Origin: Granulicella mallensis
GTDB lineage: Bacteria; Acidobacteriota; Terriglobia; Terriglobales; Acidobacteriaceae
Reading direction: 5' to 3'
Assembly: GCF_014203225.1 (NCBI RefSeq)
Contig: NZ_JACHIO010000013.1
Coordinates: forward strand, 62,001-126,000
DNA: 64,000 nucleotides
Position numbers and translations under genes: made by a program
Part shown: piece by piece, positions 45,455 to 54,535 of the stretch
Numbering within the stretch: the stretch's first letter is position 1
How the letters are laid out: each line of letters opens with the position of its first letter
The notes under the pieces: model-generated
What the model was told of the DNA's origin: nothing
Databases searched by the model: none
Seen by the model: only the letters and a program-made list of their open reading frames with translations

Positions 45455-47449
45455 ATGGCAAAGACTGTTTGGGGTCGAAAAGAGACTGTCATCTGGCCGC
45501 GCCACATGCCGATATATACATATGCAGTGGCCTTTGGCGTCGCATTTCTTACCTTCATCGCTGTCCGTGTTCGCATCCATCTGGCGACGCCCTTGCAACG
45601 GTATTGCCTATCCGCCTACGAGCGGTCCTCAGCTTTCGGCTCTGTCATGGAGAGCCACAAAAGCACTTATCGGCTGCTCTTCGTCGGTGGCTCGCGAAGC
45701 ACTCCGCGCCTCGTCATGAACGATGACGTTGTTCTCGGCAAAACAGAAGACGTGGGCAGCCAGATCATCCCGCTTGCGCTGTCTCAAGACGCTCGCGACC
45801 GTGGCTACTCGCAGCTGTTTCGGGCACCCGCGAGGAGCTATGTGGACGCTCGGTTTAGCCTCTATCTGAAGGGTGTTGTCTTCGAAGGGATGACGCTCTT
45901 CGCATTCTTCCAGCCTCCCGTTCTTGGCGGCGGGGTTCTGTTCCTGGTCCTTTTGCCGATCGCATGTTTCAAGGATGTTCAGCGGCAGAAACAGTTGAAG
46001 TATGGGCGCCGCCTTAAGGGGCCGGAGATGCTAACGCCGCAGCAGTTCAACAAGACTGTGAAGGGAGACGGGGTCGGCTTCAAGACGAACGATATGGCGC
46101 CTATGCTCCGTATTCCGATGCGCGCCGAGGCACAGCACATGCAGATCATCGGGGACACTGGCGCTGGCAAGTCCGCGCTCATGTTTCAGGTACTCCGCCA
46201 GGTGCAGAGCCGTGGCGATGCGGCTATCGTCTACGACCCAGCCCGCGAGTTCGTGAAGCGCTTCTATAACCCTTCACGCGGTGATGTCATCCTGAACCCT
46301 CTCGACAAGCGTTGCCCCTATTGGGGTCCAGCCGATGAGCTGCGTAGCAGGTCTGAAGCCAAGGCTCTCGCGGCTTCATTATTTCAGCCCCCGCAGGATA
46401 AGAAAGGCGAATTTTTTATCGAATCGCCGCAGAAGATTTTCGCCTTCCTCATGGCTTACGGGCCAACGCCAGAGGAGCTGATCGATTGGATGTCAAATCC
46501 CGAAGAGATCGACCGCAGGCTCAAAGGAACCGAGCACGCCCACCTGATCGATTCCCGCGCCCACCAACAACGCGCAGGCGTCCTCGCATCCCTCGGCCTG
46601 GTTGCGGACAGTCTTCGTCTGTTGCCTAAATCAAGCGAAGGCAACGGATCGTGGACGGCCACCGAGTGGGCGGAAAAACGTCAGGGTTGGATATTCCTCA
46701 CTTCGCTTCCAGCGGAGCGCGAAGCCCTCCGTCCGCTCCAAAGTCTCTGGATTGATTGGCTGGTATTGCGCCTTCTGAACGAACCCAAGGAGGCACAGCG
46801 CCGTGTGTGGTTCGTCATTGACGAACTGGCAAGCCTGCAGAAGTTGCCGCAGCTCCACACAGCCATCACGGAAGCCCGAAAAAGCCGGAATCCTGTGGTG
46901 TTGGGATTCCAGGGAAAGGCGCAGCTCGAATACCTGTACGGCCATATAGCGGAGGTCATGCTGTCCCAGCCAGCGACCAGCGTGTGGCTCACGACGAAAG
47001 AGCCGAAGGCCGGCCAGTGGGTGAGCGAATTCATCGGCAAAGTGGAAGTGGAACGGCTGCGCGAGACCCACTTCGATGGCACCCGCGCAGGACGGAACTT
47101 CCAGCTTGACCGTCAGGTGGAACCACTTGTCTTGGAGTCTGAAATCTCCGGCCTCGCCGACCTGCACGCCTTCATGAAGTACCAGAACTATGTCACGCGC
47201 TTCTCCTTCCCGTACTTCGACATGCCTGTCGTGGCGAATGGATTCGAGGCTCGCGAGCGCCCCGACGACAAGTTGCCGTACCAGCCCAAACGGACAGGCC
47301 GTGTCGATCCTGTTCCGGCCGAATTGAAGCAGGAGCCGGAGCCGTCCTCGCCCTCAACCTCTGACGGAATCTCCGAGGTCGATGAGATCGAGCCGGAGTT
47401 TACGTTGACTCCTGATGACGATGTTCAGAACCTCATCACGCGCGGATAA
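45455..47449 (+). CDS. traD: Type IV coupling protein (VirD4/TraD-like)
   Basis: 664 residues. Two N-terminal TM segments (about 26-45 and 145-170) precede the TrwB/TraD ATPase domain. Walker A IIGDTGAGKSALM is at about residues 230-242. VWFVIDELASLQKLPQLHTAITEARK holds Walker B, and VLGFQGKAQLEYLYG is a further family motif. It delivers the relaxase-DNA complex to the T4SS. GGAGGT precedes the ATG. Confidence 0.93.
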   Translation: MAKTVWGRKETVIWPRHMPIYTYAVAFGVAFLTFIAVRVRIHLATPLQRYCLSAYERSSAFGSVMESHKSTYRLLFVGGSRSTPRLVMNDDVVLGKTEDVGSQIIPLALSQDARDRGYSQLFRAPARSYVDARFSLYLKGVVFEGMTLFAFFQPPVLGGGVLFLVLLPIACFKDVQRQKQLKYGRRLKGPEMLTPQQFNKTVKGDGVGFKTNDMAPMLRIPMRAEAQHMQIIGDTGAGKSALMFQVLRQVQSRGDAAIVYDPAREFVKRFYNPSRGDVILNPLDKRCPYWGPADELRSRSEAKALAASLFQPPQDKKGEFFIESPQKIFAFLMAYGPTPEELIDWMSNPEEIDRRLKGTEHAHLIDSRAHQQRAGVLASLGLVADSLRLLPKSSEGNGSWTATEWAEKRQGWIFLTSLPAEREALRPLQSLWIDWLVLRLLNEPKEAQRRVWFVIDELASLQKLPQLHTAITEARKSRNPVVLGFQGKAQLEYLYGHIAEVMLSQPATSVWLTTKEPKAGQWVSEFIGKVEVERLRETHFDGTRAGRNFQLDRQVEPLVLESEISGLADLHAFMKYQNYVTRFSFPYFDMPVVANGFEARERPDDKLPYQPKRTGRVDPVPAELKQEPEPSSPSTSDGISEVDEIEPEFTLTPDDDVQNLITRG

Positions 47450-47458
47450 GAGGACTCC

Positions 47459-50230
47459 ATGCTGACGATATCCAAACCGCTTTCTTCGACTCAGGCTCAG
47501 ACTTATCACGCCAAAGAGTTCACCGCTGCAGAGCAGAATTATTGGAAGCAGGGAGACACCATCCAAGGAGAATGGCGTGGCAAGCTAGCCGAGGAGTTTG
47601 GCCTCTCTGACGGCGTGGGTGCCTTGGAGTTTTCCCGCTTGGCCGAAGGCCAGCATCCTGCGACCGGCGAACAGCTTGTGCAGCATCGTGTCGCCCATGA
47701 ATACAAGACGGACGACGGGCGGACCGTTACACCCGTCGAGCATCGTGCCGGTTGGGACGCTACCTTCTCTGCGCCGAAATCTGTTTCTCTGACGGCTCTC
47801 GTGGGCGGCGATGACGAGGTTCGCGAGGCACATCGTAGGGCCGTTGCCTTCGCTCTTAACGAGCTGGAGCACTATACGCAGGCCCGCATCGGCGGCAACC
47901 ATGCCCCCGAAACCACCGGGCGATTCGTTGCTGCTACTTTTGAGCATGACACCGCTCGCCCGGTCGACGGATATGCCGCGCCGCAGCTCCACACCCATTC
48001 GGTGATCTTCAATATGACAGAGCGCGAGGATGGAACCATGCGCGCTCTGCAACCGCGCAGTCTGTTCGAGACCCAGCAGTTCGCAACTGCCGTCTACCAA
48101 TCTCACCTGACCTATCAGCTCCGTTCGCTGGGGTATGAGATCGAGCCAGGGCGGAGCGGTGCGCCCGACATCAAAGGCTATTCACAGGAGTATCTTGATG
48201 CCTCCAGCCCGCGTCGGCAGCAGATCGTGGAGGCCGTCGCACGCAGCGGCTATTCAGGCCCGGAAGCCGCTCAGATTGCGGCACACAACACACGCGATGG
48301 AAAGCAAATCCTGTCGCCTGCTGAGGTCGTTGCGGCGCATCGCCAGATCGCCGCCGAGTATGGGAACCAAGCGGAAAGCGTCGTCGCGGAAGCGCAATCA
48401 AGACGCAAAAGCAAAGCCCATCAAAGTTCACTTGAAGAACGAACCCAGCAGGCTAGCTCAGCGCTGACCTTCGCCCGTGACAAAGGCTTCGAGCGTGAGG
48501 CCGTGCTAGATGAGCGAGCCATCTTCGTAGACGCCATGCGTCGCGGCATGGGTGAAATAACCTACCCGGAAGTCCGCGCCAATTTCGAGACGCGCATTGC
48601 CTCTGGCGAGTTTCGCGAAGTGAATGGGAGTAAGCATTCGACAGGCCGGCACTTTACAACAGAAGGAACCATTCAGGCTGAGAAAGAGATCCTCCGCTCT
48701 GTTCAGAAGGGGCAAGGACAAGGGCCCCAGCTCATGTCGATTCAAGATGCGATTCCTCTCACGGATGCTCACCAGCGATTGAATGACACCCAGCGGAAAG
48801 CGATCGAACAGATACTCACCTCCCGCGATCAGATACAGGGTTTGCAAGGCAGCGCGGGCAGCGGGAAGACGAGCACCCTGGCTGTTATACGTCAGGGCGC
48901 AGAACAGAATGGGTACTCTGTGGAGGGTTTTGCGCCTACCTCCCGCGCGGCGCACCAGCTTAGAGAAGCAGGCATAAGCGCCCACACTTTACAGGGCTTC
49001 ATTGCGCGGTCTCGGAACACGAATGACCCTTCGCAAAAGCATCTGTATATGGTCGATGAATCGTCGCTCGCTTCAACGGAGCAGATGCGCGATTTCCTAC
49101 GAAAAATCAGCACAGACGACAAGGTTCTTCTGATCGGCGACATCCGGCAGCATCAAGGCGTGGACGCCGGAAAACCGTTCGAGCAACTGCAGGAATCAGG
49201 AATGCGGAGTGCTCTACTAGACCGCATCGTTCGTCAACAAGACCCCGAGCTTCTGAAGGCAGTCGAACATCTCTCGAAAAACGAAACCGAGGCGGGTGTT
49301 GTCATGTTGCAACAGCAGGGGCGCGTCACGGAAATCGCTGACACGGAACAACGTATCTCAGCCATTGCGAAGTCCTATGCCGCTCGCCCAGAGAACACCA
49401 TTATCGTCTCGCCAGACAACGCGTCGCGGCGCGCCTTGAACCAAGAAGTCCGCCGCGAGCTGCAGGACGCCGGATTGTTGGATAAAGAGGACCGCTCGAT
49501 TCGCGTCCTCACTCCCCGTTCTGATATGACCGGTGCAGATCGGGCCTGGGCAGCACGATACGAACCCGGAGATGTCCTTCACTACACCCGAGGAAGCAAA
49601 GACAACGGGATTGAGGCCGGTAGTTACGCGCAGGTTGTAGCCACCGCTCCCAAAGACAATCTCGTCATCGTTCGAAAGCCCAACGGCGAACTCACCACCT
49701 ACGATCCGGTGAGGCTGCGAGGCATCTCGGCATACCGTGAGATCGACCGTGATTTTGCCATTGGGGACCGGATACAAGTGACCGCACCGAACCGGGAGCT
49801 TGGCGTCGCAAATCGCGACCTCGGCACCATCCAACGGTTTGGCGATGACGGAAGAATTACGGTGAGCATGGACGGCGGAAAGAAAATGATCACCTTTGAC
49901 CCACACGAAATGAGACATTTTGATCACGGGTATGCTGTTACCTCCCACAGCTCCCAGGGGGTTACGTCTGAGCGTGTTCTTGTGAATATGGATACACAAG
50001 TTCACCCAGAGCTCATCAACAGCCGCTTCGCCTATGTCTCGGTTTCTCGCGCTTCGTTTGACGCGCAAATCTACACGAACAATGCTGCCACACTTGCCGA
50101 ATCGCTCAGCAAGGATGTCAGCAAAGCGTCCGCAGTTGAAGTTGGAAACGCCATCAAACCTGCGCAAACTCCCACGCTCGACACAAAACAAAAGTTGGTG
50201 GCGAGTGTTGGCCTCGGACTCGCGCTGTAA
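47459..50230 (+). CDS. traI: MobF-family conjugative relaxase-helicase (TrwC/TraI-like)
   Basis: 923 residues. The N-terminal relaxase (about 1-300) begins MLTISKPLSSTQAQTYHAKEF; the Tyr at 16 and the Tyr at 28 (QNYW) are candidate nicking residues. HRAGWDATFSAPKSVSL and the three-His metal site in PQLHTHSVIFN follow. The C-terminal half is a RecD-like helicase with Walker A QGSAGSGKTSTL at about 463-474, VDESSLASTEQM, and a late GYAVTSHSSQGVTSERVLV motif. It nicks oriT, pilots the strand and unwinds DNA. Confidence 0.95.
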   Translation: MLTISKPLSSTQAQTYHAKEFTAAEQNYWKQGDTIQGEWRGKLAEEFGLSDGVGALEFSRLAEGQHPATGEQLVQHRVAHEYKTDDGRTVTPVEHRAGWDATFSAPKSVSLTALVGGDDEVREAHRRAVAFALNELEHYTQARIGGNHAPETTGRFVAATFEHDTARPVDGYAAPQLHTHSVIFNMTEREDGTMRALQPRSLFETQQFATAVYQSHLTYQLRSLGYEIEPGRSGAPDIKGYSQEYLDASSPRRQQIVEAVARSGYSGPEAAQIAAHNTRDGKQILSPAEVVAAHRQIAAEYGNQAESVVAEAQSRRKSKAHQSSLEERTQQASSALTFARDKGFEREAVLDERAIFVDAMRRGMGEITYPEVRANFETRIASGEFREVNGSKHSTGRHFTTEGTIQAEKEILRSVQKGQGQGPQLMSIQDAIPLTDAHQRLNDTQRKAIEQILTSRDQIQGLQGSAGSGKTSTLAVIRQGAEQNGYSVEGFAPTSRAAHQLREAGISAHTLQGFIARSRNTNDPSQKHLYMVDESSLASTEQMRDFLRKISTDDKVLLIGDIRQHQGVDAGKPFEQLQESGMRSALLDRIVRQQDPELLKAVEHLSKNETEAGVVMLQQQGRVTEIADTEQRISAIAKSYAARPENTIIVSPDNASRRALNQEVRRELQDAGLLDKEDRSIRVLTPRSDMTGADRAWAARYEPGDVLHYTRGSKDNGIEAGSYAQVVATAPKDNLVIVRKPNGELTTYDPVRLRGISAYREIDRDFAIGDRIQVTAPNRELGVANRDLGTIQRFGDDGRITVSMDGGKKMITFDPHEMRHFDHGYAVTSHSSQGVTSERVLVNMDTQVHPELINSRFAYVSVSRASFDAQIYTNNAATLAESLSKDVSKASAVEVGNAIKPAQTPTLDTKQKLVASVGLGLAL

Positions 50231-50321
50231 CTTGCAGTGCAACCTGCTTGGGACTTACAACGAACTGGTTGACCTCATGAATGTCTCTGCGGAGGTTTTC
50301 TTGGATTCGCAACGGACGCAT

Positions 50322-52256
50322 TCACACGAACCAAGCCTCTGGAACAAGCTTTTCATTCCCCCGCCACCTGGCGATTACTGATTGCGAGAACCAGTCTGAC
50401 TTCAGGTCTGCATGATCCATAACGATCACCTGCAGTTCAGGAGCAATCTCCTGCGCCACATCGTAGATCAGCTTGAAGAGCTCGGTGACTGCTGTTTGGT
50501 CCTCGTTTGCCAAGGCCTCGATCGATCCCTCAACATCCTTCTCCGGAGGGTAGTGTGCTTGCGATGGCTGATCCAAGAAAAGAAAGCCTGGGACAGGCCT
50601 GCCTTTCTGCCGAAACCACCGGTGAAGCGCTAGATGCGCGAGCACGTGGTAACCGACCCAGTTCTCTCCGCTGCCCATGCGGAACAAAGGTACAGGGCCA
50701 CTAAGAGTGTCCGCGATAACCGTTAGGTTACGAATGTCGAGCCTGAGCTGGCTTCCGCGATGTTCAAGATCGAGACGGCCAGAATAATCCGTCATATAAC
50801 GTCCCACAAAATTCAGGAAAGTGTCCAACCTCTCGCGTGCGGCTTCGGGATCGAGCTCACTTTCGAGGACAGACACTCGGCTGCGTGCAAGGTCGAGTTG
50901 TCCTCGCAAAGGGACGCTAGTGTCTGAAGTGCTGATGGATTCCACATACTGCAAGATCTTTCCTACGGTTCTCGCTTGCAGAACATATGCGTCCTGCTGC
51001 GTCCTGAGGATTTCGTTCTCCCGAACCCTCGCAGCGATGCGTTGTTGATTCTCTTGCAATCGCTCCTGAATGAGGTTTGACTCGCCCTCCAGCGATGCTA
51101 GACGCTGAAGGAGGCGTGGATTTTCAGCTTCTACTGTCTCAAGTTGAAGGCTCAAGGTACGCAAGGCATCACTGATTTGGTTCGCTGTCGGCACCGGTTC
51201 AGCGAGATGGCTCTTGCACACAGGACATTCTGTGTGGGCTCCGTCTCCGTCGATGAGACCGACTGAACTCAACCTTGCCCGTTGCTCCTTAGCCTCGCGC
51301 TCGTAGCCGTTTGACTCAGTCGTGAAATTGCGAGTTGAGCGAATTTCTGAGTTGACTTGCTCAAGCTCATTGCGAAGACCCTGCCGCTCCGCGCGCAAGC
51401 CAGCGAGAATCTCGTTCTCATCGGCAATTACCATCTCGTCGCGGAGGACGGACTCAGTCGCGGCACGCTTGAGGAGTTCCAAAGTGGCTTCGTAGGTGGT
51501 CGCCGTGACCCTATCGTCAATGAGCCCAATCCCTTTGGCCTCGTCAACCAAAGCACGGGCACGTGGAAAGCTGTTGATATCGACCACCTCCACATCCCTG
51601 AGTTGACGCTCCAGAATCCGCAGCTCGCGTCGCGCTTGCTCAAGCCGCGCCTGCTTCAGGAGATGATCTTCGTCATATGCCCCAAGAAAATACGGCAGCG
51701 TGTCTTTGATCGCAGTGCCCATAAAGTCTTCGCCCTGGCGATGAAAAAGCCGTTGTTTGCTGTCAATATCGTTCTGGTCTTGAATGCAGAACAAAAGGGC
51801 ATGACGGAAGTTCGCTTCTAGCGGCGGTCGTGTAAAGCCCTCTGGACGGTTCTCGTTCTCGCATATCCCTATCGCAGCGCCCAAGAACTTCTCTAGCGCG
51901 CTGACGGTTGTGTTTTTCACGAGCCTGTCCATGCTGGGTATCCCAATGGACGTCCCACGTTCGAGGTAGACGTCTGCGTGGGTTCGCTCTCCTACCACTG
52001 GATTTCGCCGCGCCACGAGGATCTGCCCCTCCCCTAGTTGGAAGAGAACGGCGTACCAGGCTACGTACTCTCGGATTTTGCCATCTGCTACAAGGCATTC
52101 GCTCCGCCCGGTGCAGTAGTCGACTATATCGACAATGGCAGATTTGCCCGTCTTAGAAGCACCTGTGATGATGTTCAGGCGACCGATGACGAAATCGAGT
52201 TCTCGGGTTAGGCCCTGTTTGTTGTAGAGAACAATCTTGACGATCTGCAGACTCAT
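50322..52256 (-). CDS. ABC-three-component system ATPase, DUF3732 SMC/Rad50-like
   Basis: 644 residues from ATG 52256; the frame extends upstream but the ATG overlaps the stop of the middle-component gene (ATGA). Walker A GASKTGKS is at 32-39. Long coiled-coils (about 200-335 and 360-470) flank a Rad50-like CPVC hook at 344-347. The signature region is LFRMGSGENWVG (524-535) and the Walker B line LFLDQPSQAH (559-568) is typical of DUF3732, with Gln after Asp. In ABC-3C systems this ATPase is thought to sense DNA or nucleoprotein and trigger the effector. Confidence 0.88.
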   Translation of the reverse strand: MSLQIVKIVLYNKQGLTRELDFVIGRLNIITGASKTGKSAIVDIVDYCTGRSECLVADGKIREYVAWYAVLFQLGEGQILVARRNPVVGERTHADVYLERGTSIGIPSMDRLVKNTTVSALEKFLGAAIGICENENRPEGFTRPPLEANFRHALLFCIQDQNDIDSKQRLFHRQGEDFMGTAIKDTLPYFLGAYDEDHLLKQARLEQARRELRILERQLRDVEVVDINSFPRARALVDEAKGIGLIDDRVTATTYEATLELLKRAATESVLRDEMVIADENEILAGLRAERQGLRNELEQVNSEIRSTRNFTTESNGYEREAKEQRARLSSVGLIDGDGAHTECPVCKSHLAEPVPTANQISDALRTLSLQLETVEAENPRLLQRLASLEGESNLIQERLQENQQRIAARVRENEILRTQQDAYVLQARTVGKILQYVESISTSDTSVPLRGQLDLARSRVSVLESELDPEAARERLDTFLNFVGRYMTDYSGRLDLEHRGSQLRLDIRNLTVIADTLSGPVPLFRMGSGENWVGYHVLAHLALHRWFRQKGRPVPGFLFLDQPSQAHYPPEKDVEGSIEALANEDQTAVTELFKLIYDVAQEIAPELQVIVMDHADLKSDWFSQSVIARWRGNEKLVPEAWFV

Positions 52257-52753
52257 GGTGCGATACCCCATGCGGAGAAAATGTTGGCTGGGGCTCCGGA
52301 TGTCGCGAACCATCTGCCCAGGAATCCAGAGCGTTCTACACACTCATTCGCTTCATCGGTAAAGAGAGGAGTCCGTTTGACGGTCACAGACTTTCGCTTC
52401 TTTCCGACAGCAATACTTCCGTTATCCGAGATCTGAAGAATCTCGCTTTGAAGACCAAAGAGGATTGATTCGCGCGTCATTTCGCGTAGTTGCTGTACGC
52501 GCTCTGAAAAGCCAACGAGACTTTCCCGATGATCTTGCACCCAAGGCAAGAGCGCTGTGAGGGTGGTTTTCGGCAGAGATTTACGAGTGTTCTCGTGCAA
52601 CACAATCGGCAGAAGCAAGAACGTCGCTGCGAATGGCAAAGCGGACTTAGTCTTCTCGTTGTAATGGTGGACCGCTTCAGCAATCAGCGTCACCCCGAAA
52701 GCCGGATTGAATAGGTATGCGACCTCAACTACCCGATCGTTCCACGCGCGCAC
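52253..52753 (-). CDS. ABC-three-component system middle component
   Basis: 166 residues with GTG start at 52753, whose G also ends the upstream gene's TAG stop, and a stop overlapping the ATPase ATG. The protein (RVVEVAYLFNPAFGVTLIAEAVHHYNEK, PFAATFLLLPIVLHENTRKSLP) is all-helical and matches the known middle-component pattern of three-component ABC systems. It probably bridges ATPase and effector. Tight overlaps on both sides argue for a complex. Confidence 0.87.
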   Translation of the reverse strand: MRAWNDRVVEVAYLFNPAFGVTLIAEAVHHYNEKTKSALPFAATFLLLPIVLHENTRKSLPKTTLTALLPWVQDHRESLVGFSERVQQLREMTRESILFGLQSEILQISDNGSIAVGKKRKSVTVKRTPLFTDEANECVERSGFLGRWFATSGAPANIFSAWGIAP

Positions 52754-53952
52754 TATTTCTTCTCCTTGTCACCAGCTGCCTGTGCAGCGTTGTCGTAGTC
52801 CGGATGCCAACCGATAGTGTTCCGGTTTGCAAGGATGTGGAAGCTTCCGTGCGTCAAAAATCGTTCCTTCACTGTTCGGAGAGGAAAGTCAGCGTCCTGT
52901 TCTGCCCATTTGAAGATCTTCTGGCCACCGGCTATTTTGTCTTCTGTAGAACACGGATTGGGGAGACTGTCTACGACGCTGGAGAAGCGAGGCTCCCAAG
53001 CCTCTTTGAGCTCTTGTTCATATAGATCAAGCTCCTGACTGGGCAATAATTCCTGACGCAGCCAGCGTGAGCGCTGCTCAGATGCACGGTAGTAGTCGCG
53101 AATAGCATATTCGATTCGCGGACCGCCAATCTCGATTTTTCGTAGCTGCTGTACGAACGGACGATCGTCAAGAGCAGCAATCACATCCGCAGACGGTACA
53201 GTCGACTTGAAATCGACGGGGAGAGCCTTTCGCTTAAATTCTTCCCTAAGTTCGTCAATTCTTTGATCGATCGCGAGCACCGGTATTGATTGCTTTTTCA
53301 CCATCGCGGTAATAACCGTGCCAAACCACCAACCCTCTAAACGTTCAACAAAGTTGCCGATTTGCTCTTTCGGTGCAGCATGATAAAGCGTCTGCCTGAT
53401 GTCCTCGACTACGTCCAGGATGTCTGGCGCGTTATCCAAGACCGTGATCGCTCGCAGGAGGCTTAGCCGTACTTCTTCAGACAGGCTCTTGTAGACGGCG
53501 TAGGCATTCTGTTTGTCCACTGCAACCGAAGTGTCCGCAGCGCTAAGTAGGAGTTCATCGGCCTTGGCCTCATCGCGCTCTCCTTCGAACGGGCGCAGAT
53601 AGAACGCAGCCGAACCTGCCGGAGCCGTGCCCGTCGTCAAGAGAACAAACTTTGTTCGGAATGGTGCTTCGACATCTGCCTTCGCAATCTTGGCCCAAAT
53701 CAGTAGGGTCTTCCAAAGATCACTACTCGCATCTGTCAAATTGCCGGTCTTACCGATGTGATGCTTTGTCTGGATCATTTCGGCGGGGGTTCCGCTTTGA
53801 TCGAAAGCAACATCGTCGAACCGTTCCACCGAAATGCTTAGATCGGGGTTTGTTGGAATGGCCTTGAGCGCAGATAACAGGGCGATGCGGCACTGATAGA
53901 GGTAGCCAGCCGCCGATGCACTGGCTTCGTGCCCATTGTTCCTTCCCGCCAT
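52753..53952 (-). CDS. ABC-three-component system effector with a DUF4297/Cap4-like nuclease domain
   Basis: 399 residues from ATG 53952 (MAGRNNGHEASASAAGYLYQ). The N-terminal ~180 residues have GYLYQCRIALLSAL, then SVERFDDVAFDQ and EMIQTKHH, which line up as the E, DD and QxK residues of a PD-(D/E)xK nuclease of the DUF4297/Cap4 type. The C-terminal half is helical (LEGWWFGTVITAMV, RIDELREEFKR, LRQELLPSQELDLYEQEL) as in ABC-3C C-terminal domains. It is likely to be the DNA-cutting effector. The nuclease assignment is from motif pattern only. Confidence 0.8.
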   Translation of the reverse strand: MAGRNNGHEASASAAGYLYQCRIALLSALKAIPTNPDLSISVERFDDVAFDQSGTPAEMIQTKHHIGKTGNLTDASSDLWKTLLIWAKIAKADVEAPFRTKFVLLTTGTAPAGSAAFYLRPFEGERDEAKADELLLSAADTSVAVDKQNAYAVYKSLSEEVRLSLLRAITVLDNAPDILDVVEDIRQTLYHAAPKEQIGNFVERLEGWWFGTVITAMVKKQSIPVLAIDQRIDELREEFKRKALPVDFKSTVPSADVIAALDDRPFVQQLRKIEIGGPRIEYAIRDYYRASEQRSRWLRQELLPSQELDLYEQELKEAWEPRFSSVVDSLPNPCSTEDKIAGGQKIFKWAEQDADFPLRTVKERFLTHGSFHILANRNTIGWHPDYDNAAQAAGDKEKK

Positions 53953-54151
53953 ACGAGCTCTCCGAGGCGATACCGAACTGCTTTTCCTGAAGGGACAATC
54001 ATAACCGGTCGGCATCTGCAACCCCGGAGTTAATGCATATTAAATAACCCAGCGGGCCTTAACTATCCTCAGATTGAACAGTCCCTGGCCGCGGACTCTA
54101 GAGCAATTCGGCCCAGGCCGATAGCACTCGGATGAGCCCGTTCATGCACAG

Positions 54152-54517
54152 TTAGATGGAAAGCAGGAGAAAGGGATCTCCAGACGACCGACGGATACGC
54201 ACGCAGTCCTTACAGAGGCGGAACGTATCGACCCCACCAGCGGGACGAAAGGGCTGCGGTAGATAATGATCACTGGCTGGGCTGTCGCCGCAAATCGAAC
54301 AGACGTCCAGGCTACACGTCCTCACGATCACAGCCTGCACCATCGCTGCCTGGGGTGGGTCCCAAACTTGCAACGCCTCAAACCACTCTGGCGTGTGCGG
54401 GGTTAAGTGAGTTATCGCTTGCTTTTCGAGAAGGCCTTTTTCCTCAAGCCAAGCGGTGGCCACTTCGACTCGCTGACGGTGCAGGGTCGCTAGTCGCTCA
54501 TAGAGCTCCAGCTTCAT
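54152..54517 (-). CDS. Small CxxC protein of unknown function
   Basis: 121 residues. A helical N-terminal half (ERLATLHRQRVEVATAWLEEKGLLEKQ) precedes CSICGDSPASDHY and FRLCKDCVRIRR, two CxxC pairs that could bind one zinc ion. The gene lies 18 bases downstream of the NlpC/P60-type gene on the same strand, so they are probably co-expressed. Confidence 0.72.
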   Translation of the reverse strand: MKLELYERLATLHRQRVEVATAWLEEKGLLEKQAITHLTPHTPEWFEALQVWDPPQAAMVQAVIVRTCSLDVCSICGDSPASDHYLPQPFRPAGGVDTFRLCKDCVRIRRSSGDPFLLLSI

Positions 54518-54535
54518 TTGAAAGTATTTGAGTCT

